DNA of 43,166 nt from an uncultured Nitrosomonadaceae bacterium (GTDB lineage: Bacteria > Pseudomonadota > Gammaproteobacteria > Burkholderiales > Nitrosomonadaceae): NCBI GenBank assembly GCA_943787405.1, contig CALSMH010000008.1:1-43166 (forward strand), read 5' to 3'. The notes under the pieces were generated by a model that made no database searches, was not told where the DNA came from, and saw nothing but the letters and a program-made list of their open reading frames with translations. Shown here in pieces: positions 29,855 to 38,607 of the stretch. Within the stretch, counting starts at the first letter, position 1, and every line of letters starts with the position of its first letter. A program made the position numbers and the translations under genes.

Positions 29855-30595
29855 ATGCAAGATAAAATTATACTCATTACTGGAGGCACAAGACGCATAG
29901 GTGAAACTATCTGTCAGAAACTACACTCTGAGGGCATGAGTCTCATGATACATTACCGATCCTCTGAAAAGGAAGCTCAAGCACTTCAAACTAAACTTAA
30001 CCAAATACGTCCCGGATCAGTTGCGATAATTCAAGCTGATTTACTTGACACAGCACAGCTGCCAATTCTAATTAATGAAACATTAAAGCATTTTGGTAGA
30101 ATCGATTCCCTTATTAACAATGCCTCTAGCTTCTACTCTTCGCCTATTGGAAAGATAACAGAAAAATCATGGGATGATCTTATTGGATGTAATTTAAAGG
30201 CCCCCCTCTTTCTATCGCAAGCAGCAGCACCACATCTAAAAAAGCAACATGGATGTATTATTAACATAATTGATATTCATTCTGAATGGCCCCTAAAAAA
30301 ATATCTGGTTTACAGTTCGGCTAAAGGTGGATTAGCCACATTAACCAGATCTCTATCGCTAGAGTTAGCTCCTGAAGTCAGAGTAAACGGCGTTTCTCCA
30401 GGACCCATTCTCTGGCCAGAGAACGGGGAATGGTCAGATCAAATAGCACGTCAGCGCATCATCAACAAGACTCTCCTTAAGCGAGTAGGTGAACCAAGTG
30501 ATATAGCTAAAGCAGTATTTTTCTTAATTTCAGAGGCCCCTTATATTACAGGGCAGATATTAGCAGTGGATGGTGGGCGCAGTATAAATTTGTAA
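29855..30595 (+). CDS. Short-chain dehydrogenase, pteridine reductase / FolM-like
   Basis: 246-residue NAD(P)H-dependent SDR. The cofactor motif TGGTRRIGE at about 9-17, with RR typical of NADPH-specific pteridine reductases, is followed by [15 protein letters not shown], and [21 protein letters not shown]. There the catalytic Tyr and Lys (YSSAK) are kept, and the usual SDR Ser is replaced by Asp as in pteridine reductases. The closing [17 protein letters not shown] and [11 protein letters not shown] are typical of the family. It probably reduces dihydrobiopterin or dihydrofolate-type pterins. The FolM name is likely but not proven. Confidence 0.87.
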   Translation: MQDKIILITGGTRRIGETICQKLHSEGMSLMIHYRSSEKEAQALQTKLNQIRPGSVAIIQADLLDTAQLPILINETLKHFGRIDSLINNASSFYSSPIGKITEKSWDDLIGCNLKAPLFLSQAAAPHLKKQHGCIINIIDIHSEWPLKKYLVYSSAKGGLATLTRSLSLELAPEVRVNGVSPGPILWPENGEWSDQIARQRIINKTLLKRVGEPSDIAKAVFFLISEAPYITGQILAVDGGRSINL

Positions 30596-30684
30596 GAAAT
30601 TATACATCTTATATAGATTTTTCCAAGCGTAGCCACCATAATCTGGTTGTTCTATTTACTAATAAACTTTACGAGTCTAGATTT

Positions 30685-31230
30685 ATGAAATTTCTTTTTG
30701 ACCTTTTCCCGGTCATACTATTTTTTATTGCATTTAAGCTGTATGGAATATATGCAGCAACTGCTGTAGCTATTGCTGCAACTTTTATACAAATAATATG
30801 GACTTGGTTTCGTCATCACAAGATTGAAAAAATGCAATGGATAAGCCTAGTTATTATTGTTATTTTTGGTAGCGCGACACTAATTTTAAAGGACGAAACT
30901 TTTATCAAATGGAAGCCAACCGTATTATATTGGATATTCACCTGTGCACTACTCATATCACACACTGTATTTAAGAAAAATTTGATCCGGGCTATGTTAG
31001 GAACCAAAATATCATTGCCAGAAAAAATATGGAGCAATCTAAACTCCAGTTGGGCAATATTCTTTGCGTTAATGGGTATAATTAATCTTTATGTGGCATA
31101 TAATTACTCAACTGATACTTGGGTAAATTTTAAACTATTTGGATCAACGGGACTAATGTTAGTATTTGTAGTGTTACAAGGGATTTTGCTAGGAAAGTAT
31201 ATAACTGAAAATGAAGACAATAATACGTGA
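30685..31230 (+). CDS. yciB: YciB/IspZ inner-membrane septation protein A
   Basis: 181-residue membrane protein with about five hydrophobic helices. It begins [28 protein letters not shown], the YciB family start, and includes [23 protein letters not shown] and the [25 protein letters not shown] signature. Family members interact with division and elongation proteins and affect envelope synthesis. It is the first of four closely spaced genes yciB-yciI-bolA-ppiC; its stop overlaps the next ATG (TGATG). Confidence 0.93.
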   Translation: MKFLFDLFPVILFFIAFKLYGIYAATAVAIAATFIQIIWTWFRHHKIEKMQWISLVIIVIFGSATLILKDETFIKWKPTVLYWIFTCALLISHTVFKKNLIRAMLGTKISLPEKIWSNLNSSWAIFFALMGIINLYVAYNYSTDTWVNFKLFGSTGLMLVFVVLQGILLGKYITENEDNNT

Positions 31231-31532
31231 TGCTTTACGTAATAAATGGTGAAGATGCTCCAAATAGTCTAGAAAAACGTATAATATCTAGACCTTCTCA
31301 CCTAGAACGTATTAAGATATTACAAAATGAGGGGCGCCTATTACTAGCAGGGCCATATCCTGCAATTGATAGTTCAGATCCTGGTCCAGCTGGTTTTACT
31401 GGTAGCCTGATCGTAGCAGAGTTTATTTCATTAGAGGTGGCTAGGGCTTGGGCCGAGGCTGATCCATACTTAATTTCTGGAGTATATACAAAGGTTACGG
31501 TCAAGCCATTTAAGAAAATATTGCCAGAATGA
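31230..31532 (+). CDS. yciI: YciI family protein
   Basis: Small (100-residue) ferredoxin-like protein of the YciI/YCII family. It starts [17 protein letters not shown] and has [35 protein letters not shown] and the C-terminal [20 protein letters not shown]; the His-Asp pair typical of the family is kept. The ATG at 31230 is preferred to a GTG one codon earlier, because it matches the family start and overlaps the yciB stop. Its biochemical role is unclear; a weak dehydrochlorinase-like or enzyme-scaffold role has been proposed for relatives. Confidence 0.92.
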   Translation: MLYVINGEDAPNSLEKRIISRPSHLERIKILQNEGRLLLAGPYPAIDSSDPGPAGFTGSLIVAEFISLEVARAWAEADPYLISGVYTKVTVKPFKKILPE

Positions 31533-31792
31533 GTACAATCAAGACAATTAAACAGAAACTTAGTTCTCTTAAACCGGAAAAGATTGAAATAATTGATGAA
31601 AGTAGCAAGCATATAGGTCACGAAGGTGCAAAAGGTGGTGGTGGCCATTTTCTTCTTACTATTGTTTCAGGTAATTTTTACAAGAAATCAACTATAGAGC
31701 GGCATAGAATAATATATGATGCTCTAGGAAAAATGGTAGGTAGAGATATTCACGCGCTAAGTATAAAGGCGTATACTCCCGAAGAAATTTAG
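31529..31792 (+). CDS. BolA family protein
   Basis: 87-residue BolA/IbaG-type protein. BolA proteins pair with monothiol glutaredoxins and bind [2Fe-2S] clusters, influencing iron and stress responses. Segments are [25 protein letters not shown] with the conserved His, and the helix-strand core [27 protein letters not shown] with the invariant RH and the HALS motif. The ATG overlaps the yciI stop by four bases (ATGA), so the genes are translationally coupled. Confidence 0.93.
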   Translation: MSTIKTIKQKLSSLKPEKIEIIDESSKHIGHEGAKGGGGHFLLTIVSGNFYKKSTIERHRIIYDALGKMVGRDIHALSIKAYTPEEI

Positions 31793-31823
31793 TTTTGATT
31801 TAATCTACTAAAAAGGAAGCCAA

Positions 31824-32615
31824 ATGCAACTGATTAAATTTTTGAAATTAACAGCAATTTTTCTGCCTGTCCTTGCAGTTGTTACCTCAACTCATGCGGC
31901 GCCCTTGGCTAAGGTGAATGGAAAAACCATTCCAAATTCACGCCTAGAACTAGTAATGAAGAACCTTATTTCTCAAGGACAGAAAGATACTCCTGAAACA
32001 AGAAAGGCTATACGAGAAGATCTTATAAAACAAGAAGTACTTTCTCAAGAAGCTCTAAGGAAAAAATTAGATAAAGACCCTGATATTTCAACACAGATTA
32101 TGATTACTCGTCAGTCTGTCTTGATCAGAGCACTTCAAGCTGATTTTATCAAGAAAAATGACCCTAGTGAGAAAGAGCTTCGTGATGAATATCAAGCAGT
32201 AAGTGCAGCATCTATGGGTGATCAGGAATATAATCCAAGTCACATTCTGATCAGCACTGAAGCCGAAGCAAAAGATATTATTGCGAAAATTAAAAAAGGC
32301 GGTAAATTTGAAGAAATTGCCAAGAACAGGTCTACAGATGACGGATCTAAGAACAAGGGCGGGGAACTAGGCTGGTCTTCAGCCAGAAGCTATGCTCAGC
32401 CTTTTGCAGAAGCTCTGGTCAAATTGAAAACAGGTGAAATAACACAAGAACCTGTGAAATCTTCTTATGGCTGGCATGTAATCAGATCAAATGGCATGCG
32501 CCCCCTAAAAATACCACCTTTTAAAGAAGTCAAACAGAAAGTTCAGCAGCGTATACTACAACAAAAATTCCAGGCTTATTTGGAAAAATTAAAAGATAAA
32601 GCTAAGATTGAATAG
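31824..32615 (+). CDS. Periplasmic parvulin-type peptidyl-prolyl isomerase
   Basis: 263-residue secreted foldase. The signal peptide is at about 1-25 (charged start, hydrophobic core, THA-A cleavage). A SurA-N-like helical chaperone region runs to about residue 135. Then comes one parvulin domain, with SHILISTEAEAKDII, FEEIAKNRSTDDGSKNKGGELGW and SSYGWHVIRSNGMRP. It probably helps outer-membrane protein folding. AAGGA precedes the ATG. Last gene of the yciB-yciI-bolA run and followed by a long terminator hairpin. Confidence 0.92.
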   Translation: MQLIKFLKLTAIFLPVLAVVTSTHAAPLAKVNGKTIPNSRLELVMKNLISQGQKDTPETRKAIREDLIKQEVLSQEALRKKLDKDPDISTQIMITRQSVLIRALQADFIKKNDPSEKELRDEYQAVSAASMGDQEYNPSHILISTEAEAKDIIAKIKKGGKFEEIAKNRSTDDGSKNKGGELGWSSARSYAQPFAEALVKLKTGEITQEPVKSSYGWHVIRSNGMRPLKIPPFKEVKQKVQQRILQQKFQAYLEKLKDKAKIE

Positions 32616-32631
32616 TCATAATATTTCATAT

Positions 32632-32672
32632 TCTCAAAGAAAAGTTGGCTTTCGGCTAACCTTTCTTTGAGA
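32632..32672. terminator. Long hairpin between ppiC and alr, probable two-way terminator
   Basis: Eighteen-base arms (32632-32649 and 32655-32672) around loop TTTCG pair except for one A-C mismatch and one G-U. The outer arm TCTCAAAGAAA/TTTCTTTGAGA makes it usable from either side. It fills the 68-base gap between convergent genes. Confidence 0.75.
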
Positions 32673-32683
32673 GTAAATAACAT

Positions 32684-33757
32684 TTACGTTTCTATCTTTA
32701 TTCTATGGGATAGTGAACATAATAACTCATAGCTAATTGTTCCAGCTGACTCCGCAACCTCATCTACGGGCATTCCTTTTCCCCAAAATATAACCGAGCT
32801 TCCAACACCTCCATTTTCGATATTGGTCAGGTCCACATGCAACATATCCATAGATACTCGCCCAATAATACGGGTGCGAATTCCATCAACTAATATTGGT
32901 GTGCCAGTGGGCGCATGCCGCGGGTACCCATCCGCGTATCCACCAGCAACGATGCCCACGCGCATAGGTCGGTTTACACAATAAGTTTGCCCATATCCAA
33001 CTTTATCTCCCGCATGGAGATCCTGTACCGCTATAATTTTGCTAGTTAATGTCATAGCCGAACGTAAATCTAATTCACTTGCAGATATATCGGAAAATGG
33101 TGATGAACCATATAGCATTATTCCAGGACGAACCCAGTCAGCATGAGTTTCAGGATAAGATAGTGTTGCCGCAGAATTGGCTAATGAACACGGGAAATCT
33201 AAATCTGAAGTAATGGAGTTAAAACATTTCAGTTGCTCTGTAACCCCACTCCTATCTTTGTAGGCATCAGCACAAGCAAAATGCGTCATCAATGTAATTT
33301 GACCAATAACAGAATTAGACTTTAATATCTCTAAAGCCCTAGGGAACTGTTCTGGAGTAAAACCTAAGCGGTTCATGCCAGTATTTAATTTCAGAAAGAC
33401 ATTTAGTCCTCTAGGCTGCTTGTAAGCAGATAGCATATCTAACTGCTCACCGTTATGTATTACAGTACTAAGATGATAACGTTCAAACAATTCTAACTCC
33501 GACCTAGAGAAGAAACCTTCAATTAATAATATAGTATGTTCATAGCCGGCTTCTCGTAAACGTATTGCGGCCTCTAATTCCAAGATTGCAAAGCCATCAG
33601 CACTCTTAAAAGCCTCAGCTGCACGTAATAATCCATGTCCGTATGCATCTGCTTTTATAACCGCCATTACTCTTGAACGTGAGGAATGGCGACGAGCAAC
33701 AGAAAGGTTGTGCTCAAGCGCAGAAAGATCAATCAAAGCATGAATAGGACGAGACAT
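32684..33757 (-). CDS. alr: Alanine racemase
   Basis: PLP enzyme making D-alanine for peptidoglycan. The 357-residue length is typical. The PLP lysine lies in VMAVIKADAYGHGLL at about residue 35. Other segments are FLKLNTGMNRLGF, VRPGIMLYGSSPF, the catalytic-Tyr region GDKVGYGQTYCVNRP, and VSMDMLHVDLT. Its start faces lplT across 258 bases of AT-rich DNA, in which I see only a loosely spaced inverted repeat (33834-33841 with 33904-33911). Confidence 0.97.
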   Translation of the reverse strand: MSRPIHALIDLSALEHNLSVARRHSSRSRVMAVIKADAYGHGLLRAAEAFKSADGFAILELEAAIRLREAGYEHTILLIEGFFSRSELELFERYHLSTVIHNGEQLDMLSAYKQPRGLNVFLKLNTGMNRLGFTPEQFPRALEILKSNSVIGQITLMTHFACADAYKDRSGVTEQLKCFNSITSDLDFPCSLANSAATLSYPETHADWVRPGIMLYGSSPFSDISASELDLRSAMTLTSKIIAVQDLHAGDKVGYGQTYCVNRPMRVGIVAGGYADGYPRHAPTGTPILVDGIRTRIIGRVSMDMLHVDLTNIENGGVGSSVIFWGKGMPVDEVAESAGTISYELLCSLSHRIKIET

Positions 33758-34015
33758 TTGTTTAATATTTAGAAAAATTATCGCTTATCTAGTAAACATA
33801 CAAGTAAAATGCATACTGCAGACTTTACACAGCATTCAATCATAATTCCTGTATCAAGGGTAGTTTTTACTAATAACCTTACAGGTAGGCAGCAGCCTAT
33901 AACGATTGAATTCGCCCGCAAAGCTATTTCATGTTATAAAACTGCAGCCTAAAAAGATGTCAATAACTGTAAATTTTTTTCAATACATACCTAATAGCAA
34001 TTTGGAGAAAATAAT

Positions 34016-35290
34016 TTGAAACGTGGTTTTTATACTATCATGGCGGCACAATTTTTCTCGTCGCTAGCTGACAATGCACTGTTGGTTATTGCTATTGCAC
34101 TGCTGATAGATCTTCATGCCCCAGCATATCTCACCCCTATGCTGAAATTTGTCTTTGTCTTGTTCTATGTAATTCTTGCTCCATTTGTAGGAGCATTTGC
34201 TGACTCTATGGCTAAGGGAAGAGTCATGTTTATAAGTAATGCCATCAAGATTACTGGTTGTGGCTTACTTTTTTTGGCATCTCATCAATATTTTGCTCTT
34301 GCAGCATATGCTGTTGTAGGACTAGGTGCTGCCGCATACTCTCCGGCAAAATATGGAATTCTTACTGAATTACTACCTCCGGAAAAACTAGTGATTGCTA
34401 ATGGCTGGATTGAGGGACTCACTGTAGCATCCATTATTATTGGAACAGTTTTAGGCGGTGTATTAATTACACCAGCAGTTGCAGCGATATTTTTAGAGTT
34501 TGATTTTCCTTATATAAATACTGGTGTAGACACTATTCCAGAGGCCTCTATTATCTTTATTGCAGCGTTCTATTGTATAGCTGCTATCTTCAATCTATAT
34601 ATACCTAACACTGGAGTTGCTCACCGCATTCTTAACAAGAACCCAATTTTCCTAATACATGAATTTAGACATTGTTTCAATTTACTCTGGACTGATAAGC
34701 TAGGACAAATCTCACTTGCAGTCACAACATTGTTCTGGGGTGCAGGTGCAACTCTACAATTTATCGTATTAAAATGGGCCGAAATGGCACTCGACTACCC
34801 TTTAAATAAAGCAGCACAATTACAAGGAATTGTGGCTATAGGTATTGCTGTTGGTGCAGTAATGGCTGCACGGTTCGTCTCTCTGAGACAATCAGTCAAA
34901 GTAATACCACTTGGTATAGCTATGGGGGTAGTCGTAATGGCCATGACAATAGCCTATAAATTATGGGTCGCTGTTATTCTACTTATGTTGATTGGTGGCC
35001 TAGCTGGATTCTTTGTGGTTCCTATGAATGCGCTGCTACAACATCGTGGCCATATCCTGATGGGAGCTGGCCACTCTATTTCAGTACAAAATTTTAATGA
35101 GAATTTGAGTATTCTCGTTATGTTGACGATGTATGCTTTATTGATTAGTTTTGATGTGCATATTTATTCAGTAATTATCATGTTCGGCTCATTTGTGGCA
35201 ATAACCATGACCCTGATACGTCGTTGGCACATGCTAAATCAAAGTAAAGAAGACTCCCTACATCTAATTGGGGAGCACAAAAAACTTTAA
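34016..35290 (+). CDS. lplT: Lysophospholipid transporter LplT (MFS)
   Basis: Inner-membrane major-facilitator protein that flips lysophospholipids inward for re-acylation. The 424-residue protein has about twelve hydrophobic helices. It starts KRGFYTIMAAQFFSSLADNALL, matching the LplT N terminus, and has AAAYSPAKYGILTELLPPEKLVIANGWIEG, a well-conserved LplT signature in two parts. Translation starts at TTG with GGAG eight bases upstream. No aas acyltransferase gene is next to it. Its stop codon overlaps the converging glycosylase stop by four bases. Confidence 0.92.
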   Translation: MKRGFYTIMAAQFFSSLADNALLVIAIALLIDLHAPAYLTPMLKFVFVLFYVILAPFVGAFADSMAKGRVMFISNAIKITGCGLLFLASHQYFALAAYAVVGLGAAAYSPAKYGILTELLPPEKLVIANGWIEGLTVASIIIGTVLGGVLITPAVAAIFLEFDFPYINTGVDTIPEASIIFIAAFYCIAAIFNLYIPNTGVAHRILNKNPIFLIHEFRHCFNLLWTDKLGQISLAVTTLFWGAGATLQFIVLKWAEMALDYPLNKAAQLQGIVAIGIAVGAVMAARFVSLRQSVKVIPLGIAMGVVVMAMTIAYKLWVAVILLMLIGGLAGFFVVPMNALLQHRGHILMGAGHSISVQNFNENLSILVMLTMYALLISFDVHIYSVIIMFGSFVAITMTLIRRWHMLNQSKEDSLHLIGEHKKL

Positions 35291-35997
35291 GAATCCTTCA
35301 GCTCCTTTTGCATTATATTTCTAGCAAAACATAAATCCTGCCATACCTTCTCCTTGTCAGATTGTATCTGCAACAGATAGGCCGGATGATAAGTAACAAT
35401 TAAAGGAATACTAGAATACTCATATAATCTACCACGCAAACTATCAATAGTAGCACTCGTACCAAGAAGATTCTGTGCTGCAATTTCCCCCAAAACAATA
35501 ATTAATTTTGGTTTAATCAACTCAATTTGTCTTATGAGAAAGGGCTCACATTGCTGCTCCTCACTATTATCTGGATTTCTATCACCAGAGGGCCTACATT
35601 TAACAGTATTTGCAATATAAATATTGTCACCTCTTTTAAGGCTGACTGCTTTTAACATGTTATCTAACAATTCCCCAGATAGACCAATGAGGGGCTCACC
35701 CTGAGTATCTTCTTCTGTACTTGGCACACCACCAATAAATAACCAATCAGCATTCTTGTCACCAGCACCAAACACTGTTTTTGTGCGATCCTGAAACAAT
35801 GAACAGCGAGTACAACCCACTACATTTTCTTCAAGTTGAACCCAGTCTGAACGCAAAATCTGAGAACCTCTGTCCTCTTTTTTTGTAACAGACGAGCTGG
35901 GTGTCTTTGCTAAAATATTGACTGGATCCTTCACTCTATGTCGCCACAATGGTGTTAGTCGAAGCTCTTTAAGAATTTCTTGGCTCCTGACACTCAT
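35287..35997 (-). CDS. Family 4-type uracil-DNA glycosylase with an altered catalytic motif
   Basis: 236-residue iron-sulfur glycosylase. Four cysteines for the [4Fe-4S] cluster are present (Cys62, Cys65, Cys134, Cys150). The middle GEPLIGLSGELLDNML and NIYIANTVKCRPSGDRNP segments are typical, and the second active-site motif YHPAYLL (His204) is intact. The first motif, normally GEAPG followed by acidic residues, reads GGVPSTEED here (residues 89-97), so the usual active-site Glu is Gly. Activity may be reduced or changed. The start overlaps the rimI stop by four bases (ATGA), placing it third in tsaB-rimI-UDG, a common trio. Confidence 0.87.
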   Translation of the reverse strand: MSVRSQEILKELRLTPLWRHRVKDPVNILAKTPSSSVTKKEDRGSQILRSDWVQLEENVVGCTRCSLFQDRTKTVFGAGDKNADWLFIGGVPSTEEDTQGEPLIGLSGELLDNMLKAVSLKRGDNIYIANTVKCRPSGDRNPDNSEEQQCEPFLIRQIELIKPKLIIVLGEIAAQNLLGTSATIDSLRGRLYEYSSIPLIVTYHPAYLLQIQSDKEKVWQDLCFARNIMQKELKDS

Positions 35998-36455
35998 AGA
36001 ATTAATTCCATAACAATTGCATCTTCTCGCCCGCCCATCGCAGGATAATATCCTACTCGTGCTCCGACTTGTCTAAAGCCTATTTGCTCATACAGTTTTG
36101 CAGCGCCAAGATTTGATTTGCGTACCTCTAAGAATATGGAGCACGCATTATTCTCTTTAGAAAGAGAAATGAAATAGTGTAATAATTTTTCTCCCCACCC
36201 TTCTCTTTGCCATTCTGATGCCACACTGAGTGTGAGAATGTGCGCTTCATCAGCGCCAATCGTCATCACACCATAACCAAAGATATGATTTCCCATCTCT
36301 AATACATAGCAATAATATCCTGAACTTATTGAGTCTCCAAAATTACCTTTTGTCCAAGGAAAAAGAAAAACCTCTCGCTCAATCAGAACAACCGCATCTA
36401 AATCTTTAACGAGCATTTGCCTTATTCTTGGTACTTCCTCTAGTTGGGCACTCAT
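35994..36455 (-). CDS. rimI: Ribosomal protein S18 alanine N-acetyltransferase (GNAT)
   Basis: 153-residue GNAT acetyltransferase. The acetyl-CoA-binding segment is HILTLSVASEWQREGWGEKLL (Q/R-x-x-G-x-G/A type) in two overlapping halves. The C-terminal ARVGYYPAMGGREDAIVMEL with IFLEVRKSNLGAAKLYEQIGF is typical of RimI. It overlaps tsaB at its start and the glycosylase at its end by four bases each (ATGA), so all three should be translated together. Confidence 0.93.
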   Translation of the reverse strand: MSAQLEEVPRIRQMLVKDLDAVVLIEREVFLFPWTKGNFGDSISSGYYCYVLEMGNHIFGYGVMTIGADEAHILTLSVASEWQREGWGEKLLHYFISLSKENNACSIFLEVRKSNLGAAKLYEQIGFRQVGARVGYYPAMGGREDAIVMELIL

Positions 36456-37123
36456 CTTTCACTTTCCTTTAAAGCTATTTTATTGCGTATATAAATTGGG
36501 GCAATCTCCACTGGGTCAACTCCAAGCCCTTGTTTAAAACTTTGCGCAGCTAATTGAGCCATTTCACGAGCGTGAGGGAAAAAACCGAGCTCAAAACGAC
36601 TAATGCTACTACCGTAATGATTTTTTAACTCATCAGAATATTTATCAAAACCACTGCCACATCCAACCCAATTATCTCCTGTCATTAACGGCGCATACCG
36701 TGGCAAACAAAGTATTGGAGTACTCACATTCTCCCAGTTATCTGCTGATTTAATATATGCTGCATGATAAATTTCACCCATGCGGGCATCAATGGCTGTA
36801 ATCACATTATTAGCTCCAGCTTGCTGGGCCAGCGCTTCCAATGTTGAAATGCCTATTACAGGCAAACTTGAACCAAAAGCTAGCCCCTGTGCAACACCGC
36901 AAGCAATACGCAGCCCAGTAAATGACCCGGGTCCCGCACCAAAAGCTATTCCATCCAATTGCGCTAATGTCAGCTCGCTTTTTGCAAGCAATTCCTGCAA
37001 TATTGGTAAAAGTAGTTCAGAGTGCTGCTGTTCTGCAAGAATACTTCGACTCAAAATTTCGCCATCTATCCAAAGTGCTATCGAGCAATAACTCGAGGAA
37101 GTATCAAAAGCTAAGATTTTCAA
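36452..37123 (-). CDS. tsaB: tRNA threonylcarbamoyladenosine synthesis protein TsaB
   Basis: Non-catalytic partner of TsaD and TsaE in making t6A37 in ANN-decoding tRNAs. The 223-residue protein begins (M)KILAFDTSSSYCSIALW and has the ASKHA-fold segments FGAGPGSFTGLRIACGVAQGLA and ITAIDARMGEIYHAAY. The start is TTG (37121-37123); it matches the family start, and there is no upstream in-frame ATG in the leader. There is no recognisable Shine-Dalgarno. Instead, a heptanucleotide repeat ends 15 bases upstream. First gene of tsaB-rimI-UDG, 126 bases after ispF. Confidence 0.93.
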   Translation of the reverse strand: MKILAFDTSSSYCSIALWIDGEILSRSILAEQQHSELLLPILQELLAKSELTLAQLDGIAFGAGPGSFTGLRIACGVAQGLAFGSSLPVIGISTLEALAQQAGANNVITAIDARMGEIYHAAYIKSADNWENVSTPILCLPRYAPLMTGDNWVGCGSGFDKYSDELKNHYGSSISRFELGFFPHAREMAQLAAQSFKQGLGVDPVEIAPIYIRNKIALKESER

Positions 37124-37137
37124 TGTGATAAGTTTAT

Positions 37138-37182
37138 CTAATAACTAATAACTAATAACTAATAACTAATAACTAATAACTA
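37138..37182 (-). repeat. Heptanucleotide tandem repeat upstream of tsaB
   Basis: Six complete copies of CTAATAA plus CTA, with no mismatch, on the plus strand; on the minus strand the unit reads TTATTAG. It lies in the ispF-tsaB gap, starting 15 bases from the tsaB start codon. A weak hairpin TATACC-TTTT-GGTATA (37222-37237), perhaps the ispF transcript end, lies further upstream. Confidence 0.95.
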
Positions 37183-37249
37183 TCTTTTTTTACCCCTTAG
37201 CGCCATACTACAAAGAAAATCTATACCTTTTGGTATATTAATATTTTCC

Positions 37250-37750
37250 TCAGCAGCGCACATTATCTGTCTTGGCAATCAAACATATTGCCTCCGCCTC
37301 AATACCCTCACCTCTACCTATCGGACCAAGATGCTCAGCGGTCTTTGCTTTAATATTAATATCCTTTTCCTGTATTCCAGTATCTTGAGAAATATTAGAA
37401 ATCATGGTGGGAATATGTGGCGCCATTTTTGGTGCCTGCGCAATGATAGTTGCGTCAATATTAATCACAATATAACCCTTCTCTTCTAATAAATGACAGA
37501 CCTCCTGCAATAAAAACCGACTATCAATATTTTTATATTGTGGGTTAGTATCTGAAAAATGTCTCCCAATATCCCCTAGTGCAGCTGCGCCCAACAACGC
37601 GTCACAAATTGCGTGCAATAACACATCAGCATCCGAGTGACCTAACAGACCCTTATCAAAGGGTATGACTACCCCACCAATAATTAGATCTCTTCCTTCA
37701 ACTAACTGATGCACATCAGAACCTTGTCCAATTCTAATCTTGCTTGTCAT
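37250..37750 (-). CDS. ispF: 2-C-methyl-D-erythritol 2,4-cyclodiphosphate synthase
   Basis: Fifth MEP-pathway enzyme, a trimer with a zinc site. The ATG at 37750 ([15 protein letters not shown]) is chosen over one four codons earlier, because it has GGAGAG just upstream and fits the family start. The protein has 166 residues. Zinc ligands lie in SDVHQ and in [27 protein letters not shown] and the C-terminal [22 protein letters not shown] in two motifs are typical. It overlaps the 3' end of ispD by 17 bases. Confidence 0.97.
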   Translation of the reverse strand: MTSKIRIGQGSDVHQLVEGRDLIIGGVVIPFDKGLLGHSDADVLLHAICDALLGAAALGDIGRHFSDTNPQYKNIDSRFLLQEVCHLLEEKGYIVINIDATIIAQAPKMAPHIPTMISNISQDTGIQEKDINIKAKTAEHLGPIGRGEGIEAEAICLIAKTDNVRC

Positions 37751-38456
37751 AACTCTCTCCATTCTGCGCTCGTAGTATCAATTCTGCTAAGACTAGGTCC
37801 TTCGGATAAGTTATTTTTATATTACTCACATCTCCAAGAACCAACTTAGGACACAGGCCCAACGCCTCAACTGCACTAGCATCATCAGTCATAGTTATGC
37901 TATCAGGTTTACATAAGGCATCTAATAGCAGCTTGTAACGAAACATCTGTGGCGTCTGAGCTTGCCATAGATCTTTCCTAGGTTCAGTCTTCTGTACCCG
38001 AATATTAGTATCACCTCGTTTCAGAGTATCTGAAAGAGGAACAGCCAATAATCCACCGACTTCATCGTCAAAAAGCTCATTCAACAATTTTTTAAGTAAT
38101 TCTTTACTCAAACAAGGCCGCGCTGCATCATGAACCATGACCCAATCTTCATTACCTATCAACGATTTCTCCGATGCGGTTTTTAGCCCATTAAGGATAC
38201 TCGTGGCACGAGTTTCTCCGCCACAATTAAACACAACTAATTTACTGGAAAATTCTGACCAGTCATACTTTAACCACTCCCTATCTTCAGGGCTAAGGAT
38301 AACAAATACATTAGCAATCTCAGGAGAAACACACAAAGTGTGCACAGCATGGTAAATCATAGGCCTGCCTGCAAGTGCTAAATATTGTTTAGGCAGACTA
38401 TTTTCCATACGAGAACCTGAGCCTGCTGCCGGAATTACTGCAAAAAATTTAGACAT
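37734..38456 (-). CDS. ispD: 2-C-methyl-D-erythritol 4-phosphate cytidylyltransferase
   Basis: Third MEP-pathway enzyme, transferring CMP to methylerythritol phosphate. The 240-residue protein begins [17 protein letters not shown] with the CTP-binding loop and has [28 protein letters not shown] and [13 protein letters not shown]. It overlaps ispF, so the two make one operon, while ispE of the same pathway is about 35 kb away in this window. It is divergent from prfB. Confidence 0.97.
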   Translation of the reverse strand: MSKFFAVIPAAGSGSRMENSLPKQYLALAGRPMIYHAVHTLCVSPEIANVFVILSPEDREWLKYDWSEFSSKLVVFNCGGETRATSILNGLKTASEKSLIGNEDWVMVHDAARPCLSKELLKKLLNELFDDEVGGLLAVPLSDTLKRGDTNIRVQKTEPRKDLWQAQTPQMFRYKLLLDALCKPDSITMTDDASAVEALGLCPKLVLGDVSNIKITYPKDLVLAELILRAQNGESYDKQD

Positions 38457-38496
38457 AATGTAATTGTAACGAATAAATGAATTTTTTTCCTAGCAT

Positions 38497-38517
38497 GAAG
38501 CCAAGAGGCTTCTTTTT
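38497..38517 (+). terminator. Intrinsic-terminator-like hairpin upstream of prfB
   Basis: GAAGCC-AAGA-GGCTTC followed by five T has the form of a plus-strand terminator. No plus-strand gene lies just upstream (ispD points the other way), and the likely prfB promoter lies downstream of it. It might stop antisense transcription coming through ispD. Confidence 0.5.
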
Positions 38518-38569
38518 ATACCTTAGGAAATAAAAAAACAGGGCAATAAATTCCCCATTCGGCTTACTG

Positions 38570-38575
38570 TATAAT
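38570..38575 (+). promoter_or_regulatory. Possible -10 element of prfB
   Basis: A consensus TATAAT, preceded by CTG, lies 33 bases upstream of the prfB ATG. The -35 region is weak. Confidence 0.4.
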
Positions 38576-38607
38576 GCCAACTTTCAGGATTATTGGATAG
38601 AACATAC

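Noticed and set aside
33834-33911. ATTCAATC / GATTGAAT inverted repeat between alr and lplT
   Set aside because: The arms are 62 bases apart and only eight bases long, within what AT-rich sequence gives by chance.
37138-37182. CRISPR-like array at the 7-base repeats
   Set aside because: The repeats are directly adjacent with no spacers and there are no cas genes nearby; it is a simple tandem repeat.
37183-37215. Eight-codon reading frame (starting MALRG) on the minus strand upstream of tsaB
   Set aside because: Very short, no ribosome site ahead of it and nothing to suggest a leader peptide; likely chance.
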